Shown here piece by piece: positions 59,871-64,000 of a stretch of DNA of 64,000 bases. Source of the DNA: Lasiosphaeria ovina (taxonomy: Eukaryota; Ascomycota; Sordariomycetes; Sordariales; Lasiosphaeriaceae); NCBI GenBank assembly GCA_033439765.1, contig JAULSN010000003.1, positions 4,712,001 through 4,776,000 of the forward strand, in the 5' to 3' direction. Position 1 is the first letter of the stretch. The number at the start of each line of letters is the position of its first letter. A program made the position numbers and the translations under genes. Below the pieces are notes generated by a model. That model made no database searches, was not told the origin of the DNA, and worked only from the letters and a program-made list of their open reading frames with translations.

Positions 59871-61536
59871 GTTGCCGATGGGAGAACAAAGACCATAGGA
59901 AATACCGTTGAGGGTAGAGACCAGAAACCGTTGAGAGTAGAAGGCAGGGACGAAGTCAAGTCGAAACCAATTGCGAGATGATGGCTGAGTGCTGACAGAA
60001 AGAAAGGCAGTGCCGGGCAGGCAGTTTGACACGACTGCGGGGAGATAGAGGACGATCTAGTTTAAGGAATGTAAAGAGAAGAACAGGGAGTGAAAGAGAG
60101 AGAAACGAGCGGCAGCAGACCGCACAGATGGCACTGCCTGCACTGCCCGTGAGGCTGCTGGATGACTGGACTGGACAGAGCTGCCCGCAATCGCGGGTAC
60201 AACGACCGGGAGCGGCTGCAAGGCAAGGAGCACGTCAGTGACAGGCTCGAAAGTCTGTAAGTAGGACGGTAAGACCCCGGAAAGTATATTATTGATGGAA
60301 GATTTGATGAACCATACCTTGCAGTGAGTTTTCCGAAACTTGAAGCGTGGCCAGGTTGGACGATTGGTGGTAAGGTAGAACATGGATGGAAGTTTAAGGT
60401 CGGGAGCTTGAAAGGTGTAAGTTCTGTAGGTACCTGTTAAGCTGCAAGCTAAAAAGCTGAAAGCTTACTCCGTACTTGGCAGCAGCGCCCCTGGGTAAGG
60501 TGTGTGAGCACAGCAGCAGCTACCCAGGTGCGTACCGTTCTTGGCCAATAAGGTACGGTGTCAAAGGCGAAAGACCGTCACCGCTCTGCAGGGGAGGGGG
60601 AGGGGGAAGGGGCTTGGGTCTGGGTTTAACGAGTGCAGGTGCCTCGAAGTACGTGGGCTGGCCGGGAAAGACTGCCCCGATGATCGGACTTGTGCTCTGT
60701 TCCTGTCCAATCCTTGCTTATCCAAGGATTTTATTGGACTAGATACCAATCTGAAGGGGGTAATCTTGGGATGAACGGCCCGGGAAATCTGGCCTGGATA
60801 CAGGGACAAGCCAGTAACCCAGTGCAACGCAGACATCTCTAAACCTACGACGGAAGCTTGGCGTGATCCCAAGCTTCGAGAGACGTTATGCCATGCTTCA
60901 AGTTGCTCTATTAGCTTTAGCATGCGTTTTGGTTTATTTTGGACCACTCTCTTGGCTTGGAGACCGAGCCTTGGAATTTTGCTCCAGGAGTTTGATATAT
61001 ATGTGGGACCCTAACCCTACGGAACTAAGAGACAAAGGCTAAGTCTCTGGCGCAATCGAGTACCAAGGCACTGTATTGAACAATGTGATGGGTAAGGACT
61101 GTGTTGGCTAGTCTACCCTATGTAATATGGAACCAAAAGAGTCCAAGAAGAAGAGGGTGACAAAGTAGGGAAGGGGAGAGAAAAGGAAAAAGAAAAGGAG
61201 AAGGTAGTTAGTTCCCAGGTTGACGAAATATACTTGAGGCCGGGTTTGCCAATGCACAGGGAGGCAACCAGTTGTCTCACAAAAACAGAATATTGAGTCA
61301 ATTCCAGGTTGGATATGGCGAATTAAATGCTGATTAAGTACAGTTGGTAGAACAGATTGCTCAGACAAAGGAAATTCCAGCACGCCAGATGCCCAAATGA
61401 TTGACTGTGTATCCCGCTCATTGCCCCTCCAGGCCCAGCCAGCCCCAAAACGCCATCTCAACAAAAACTCCCCACTAATTCGACAGACGACAGTTACCAG
61501 CCCATATACGAAACAAAAAGCAATAGCAGACATGCC
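59871..61536. other. Intergenic, no gene seen
   Basis: Upstream of the 801-residue gene and downstream of the coiled-coil gene. The two genes run the same way, so this should hold one promoter and one 3' UTR. No coding frame is supported. Confidence 0.5.
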
Positions 61537-64000
61537 TCACACCATCGACACGTCGCCCTCCATCTCCTCCTCGTCCAGGAACCCCAAGCCGCTGTCATAG
61601 CGCCTCCGCTTCCTGCTCTTCGTCGACTTCTTGGCTAACTCGCCCGAGAACAGCCCAACCCCTCCACCAACCTTCACACCCGCCGGCGTCGTCACAGACC
61701 CGACCAAGCCGACCCCGTCCTCCTGCTCCTCGGCACCGATACCACTGTCCCGCCCTCCCGACGAAGACGCCGCCGACGACAGCAGCAGCCGCCCAGCCCT
61801 TTGCTTGCTTCCACTACTCTTCGGCGTAGCCAGCAGCCCCTCGCTCGTCCTCGCGACGCGCTCGATCTCGGCCTTCATGGAATCAATAACGCCCCTCGCC
61901 CTGCGGCGGTCCCCTTCCACACGGGCAGCGAGCTCTTTGTTCTCGCCCACCAACGCGGCATTCACATTCCCCAGCTGCGCGACCTCGACACGCAGCTGCG
62001 CGACAGTATCGTGCGCCGTCCGCAGCGAAGCATTAACCCGATCCACCTCGACGCGCAGCTCGGCCACGCGCGCGTCGCGTAGCGCCAGCCCGGCGCCGTG
62101 GGCTTTGTTCGCGCCCGCCAGCTCGCTCGCGTGCCGCGCCTCGACGGCCGCCAGCTCGCCGCGCACGGCCGCCGTCTGCCTGCGGGCGGCCACGAGCTGC
62201 ACCTCAAGCTCCTCGACCGCCTCGGCCTGGTCCTTCCTCAGCGCCTCTCCGCCCTGCTTCGCCGCCGCCAGCTCGCCGTCCATGCGCTGCGCGAGCGCCT
62301 CCAGCTCGGCCACGTCCCGCTCGTACCGGCCCACGGCGCCGCGCAGCCGGTCGATGCCGACCTCGAGCTCGGCGAGCCGTGCGTCTTTGCCGGCCGCCGC
62401 CATCTCGGCCGCGCCCAGCCGCGCCGAAAGGCTGTCCATGGCGTCCACGCGCGTGCCCAGTTGCTGCCGCAGCGACTGCTCCAGCGCGTGGTACTCGTCG
62501 ATGGAGTCGTCGGCCTCGCGCGCGCGGCGGGCCAGCTCGCGCAGCCGGGCTAGTAGTAGGTCCAGTACTGCTGCGCCGGCAGAGGTTAGCGGGAGAGCGA
62601 CTTCGCCCGGCGTAGCGTATTCCAGCTCGAGCCGTGCAGAGCGCAGGGACGAGGCGATCGAGGATATGATGTCAAGGGCGTCGCTGCCGGCGAACCCCAG
62701 GCTGTGCAGCGAGCTGTTGACTTCTGACAGCGCGGCGGTGCGGTCGGACAGGGTCTGCAGGACGCTGGTCAGCCGCGCGTCGAGGTCGGAGTGGGCGGCG
62801 TTGCTGCTTGTTGTGTTACTGCTGTTATTGGTGGTGGTGTTATCGACATTGCCGTCGGCAAGACCTAGAGAAGACGATGCCGTCTGCTGCGTGGCGGAGA
62901 ACGGCGCCAACTTGTCAGCCAGGCCGGCCGTCAGCGCCGCGTACGCCTCGAGCGCCGTCGTGAGCTTGCACATCTCGAGCTGCAGCCCCGCCAGCTCGTC
63001 CTCGAGCTGCTGCTTCTCCAGGTCCGGAAGTGTCGCCTGCACGCCAGTGCTGGTGATGCTGCGCGGTGTGCTGCCGGCTAGATCCAGGCGGCGGCGCGAC
63101 GAGCACGGCGTGTCAGGGATCGTCTGTACTGCTGTTTCTGCTGCTGCTGCTGGGCTGGTCGTGGGTGGTGTTGGGAAAGAGGTGTTGCGTGTTTTGTTGC
63201 TGCTGCGGCGCGTCGGCGTGCTGCATGCCAGGTCGGCGATCGTCGTTGCGCCGAACGCGTCCTCGTCATCATCGTCATAATCGTGTGGCTCTGTTGCGTC
63301 GACGTCCATAAAGTCATCCGAGAAGGGATCCCGCGCGGCCACCGTCCACTCAAAGGCCGGGCTGCTCGGGACCATTGCGGCCGCGGCAGCTGCTGCCGTG
63401 CTGGACTGGGCGGCCAGCTGGCGCTTCAGGTCCTCGACCTGGCGCTCGAGTTCCCACACGCGCTCTGTGTCGACCTCGATGGTCTCGTCATGCAGGCGGT
63501 GGATCTCGTCGTCCCTGGCCGCCAGCTCGTTGCGCAGCCGGCCTATCTCGGCCTGCGTGTCCTGCGCCTTCCTCTTGCGCTCCGCGTAGATGGAGTTCAT
63601 CTCCTCGCTGAGCCCGTTGCGGCGGATGCGCCGCTTGACCCGCCCGTCCAGCACCTGCCGCAGCGGGAGCAGGTGCACCTCGCCGCTCACCGGCAGCGGC
63701 AGCGGCGAGCTCGGCTGGTGGTCCGCGCCGCTGCCGCTAAACAGCCCGCCGCCGCCGCTAAACAGCCCGCCGCTGCCGCTGTGCGAGATCCGCGGCGAGG
63801 TTGAGTGTCGCCGAAAGGGCTTAGCGGAGAGAGTGGTACGTCGGATCATTGGGGTGAGGCCGGTGGAAAGCTCGTCTTCGTTGCCCGCGAGCAGCGGGCC
63901 GGGGTCAGAGAACCGCACGCGCTTCTTTGGCCTGCCGCTCTTCTTGTTCGGCGTCGACGCGGCAGAGGACTCGGGCGTAGGCAGCGACTTTTCCGCCGCA
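61537..64000 (-). CDS. Large coiled-coil protein, N-terminus beyond window
   Basis: At least 820 residues, open to the window edge at 64000 and so 5'-partial. The visible N-terminal part is basic and has KKRVRFSDPG, which contains an RVxF-type protein phosphatase 1 docking motif. Next come GLFSGGGGLFSG Gly-rich repeats and a conserved-looking block VSGEVHLLPLRQVLDGRVKR with RIRRNGLSEEMNSIYAERKR. A first short coiled coil (EIGRLRNELAARDDEIHRLH) follows. Then come an acidic low-complexity stretch (DYDDDDEDAF), a Ser/Thr-rich linker, and a long coiled coil from about residue 290 to 690 with heptad Leu/Ala pattern. The tail is basic, then acidic (RKRRRYD, EEEMEGDVSMV). Such architecture suits a chromosome, spindle pole or nuclear scaffold protein. 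The family is not identified, and no introns are needed in the visible part. Confidence 0.78.
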   Translation of the reverse strand, partial: AAEKSLPTPESSAASTPNKKSGRPKKRVRFSDPGPLLAGNEDELSTGLTPMIRRTTLSAKPFRRHSTSPRISHSGSGGLFSGGGGLFSGSGADHQPSSPLPLPVSGEVHLLPLRQVLDGRVKRRIRRNGLSEEMNSIYAERKRKAQDTQAEIGRLRNELAARDDEIHRLHDETIEVDTERVWELERQVEDLKRQLAAQSSTAAAAAAAMVPSSPAFEWTVAARDPFSDDFMDVDATEPHDYDDDDEDAFGATTIADLACSTPTRRSSNKTRNTSFPTPPTTSPAAAAETAVQTIPDTPCSSRRRLDLAGSTPRSITSTGVQATLPDLEKQQLEDELAGLQLEMCKLTTALEAYAALTAGLADKLAPFSATQQTASSSLGLADGNVDNTTTNNSSNTTSSNAAHSDLDARLTSVLQTLSDRTAALSEVNSSLHSLGFAGSDALDIISSIASSLRSARLELEYATPGEVALPLTSAGAAVLDLLLARLRELARRAREADDSIDEYHALEQSLRQQLGTRVDAMDSLSARLGAAEMAAAGKDARLAELEVGIDRLRGAVGRYERDVAELEALAQRMDGELAAAKQGGEALRKDQAEAVEELEVQLVAARRQTAAVRGELAAVEARHASELAGANKAHGAGLALRDARVAELRVEVDRVNASLRTAHDTVAQLRVEVAQLGNVNAALVGENKELAARVEGDRRRARGVIDSMKAEIERVARTSEGLLATPKSSGSKQRAGRLLLSSAASSSGGRDSGIGAEEQEDGVGLVGSVTTPAGVKVGGGVGLFSGELAKKSTKSRKRRRYDSGLGFLDEEEMEGDVSMV

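Noticed and set aside
61008..61020. ccctaaccctac, resembling two telomere repeats
   Set aside because: Only about two units and no adjacent subtelomeric features; too short to mean an interstitial telomere.
61631..63280. 549-codon plus-strand frame rich in Ser and Arg
   Set aside because: Antisense of the coiled-coil gene; the heptad codons produce the Ser/Arg pattern.
1..64000. CRISPR arrays, rRNA genes, bacterial-type operons
   Set aside because: No spaced palindromic direct repeats, no rRNA-like blocks, and the gene structure is fungal throughout.

Overview
The window is nuclear DNA of a filamentous ascomycete (Pezizomycotina, most likely a Sordariomycete). The genes are widely spaced. 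Their introns are short (55-167 bp) with GT...AG ends and CTRAC/CTRAY-like branch sites. Recognisable products include a cytochrome-b5 sulfite oxidase, COX10, kinesin-8, a BuGZ/ZNF207-type zinc finger protein, a GH115 glucuronidase and a Ty1/copia element. I know of no way to fix the genus from this window alone.

Layout. 0.3-6.7 kb is a mixed, partly decayed accessory stretch. It holds a GH18 chitinase (4 exons), the frameshifted tail of a GMC oxidoreductase, a secreted seven-bladed PLL-type propeller lectin (minus strand) and a broken GNAT acetyltransferase. 7.8-9.9 kb holds mitochondrial sulfite oxidase (minus). 11.6-16.7 kb is one very large four-exon gene (minus) for a 1646-residue unrecognised protein with a cluster of Cys/His fingers. 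21.2-22.8 kb is COX10 (plus). 26.3-27.5 kb is a Myb/SANT protein (minus), followed by about 6.8 kb in which I can support no gene. 34.3-36.6 kb is a six-exon MFS sugar transporter (plus). 37.6-40.9 kb is kinesin-8 (minus), with three small 5' exons that must be spliced on to complete the motor. 42.4-45.8 kb is a secreted GH115 xylan alpha-glucuronidase (minus). 48.2-49.5 kb is the BuGZ-like zinc finger gene (minus). 50.0-55.4 kb is a full-length Ty1/copia retrotransposon with 228/225-bp LTRs and a perfect 5-bp target duplication. 57.3-59.9 kb is an unrecognised 801-residue protein (minus). 61.5-64 kb is the C-terminal part of a large coiled-coil protein that runs off the window (minus).

How the genes relate. 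There is no operon-like or obvious biosynthetic cluster. Most genes are independent housekeeping or cytoskeletal units. Chitinase, lectin, sugar transporter and GH115 share a carbohydrate theme, but they lie too far apart to be called a cluster. The most distinctive biology is in the copia element. Its gag and pol are in the same frame, separated by a single UGA followed by CUAG, a context known elsewhere to promote stop-codon readthrough. The sequence next to its 5' LTR is complementary to the anticodon arm of tRNA-Lys(CUU), which suggests priming by an internal or half tRNA. The copy is dead: pol carries four in-frame stops and a frameshift. Exon-intron models were built by hand from splice signals, frame and family similarity, and every phase was checked to add up to an open frame.
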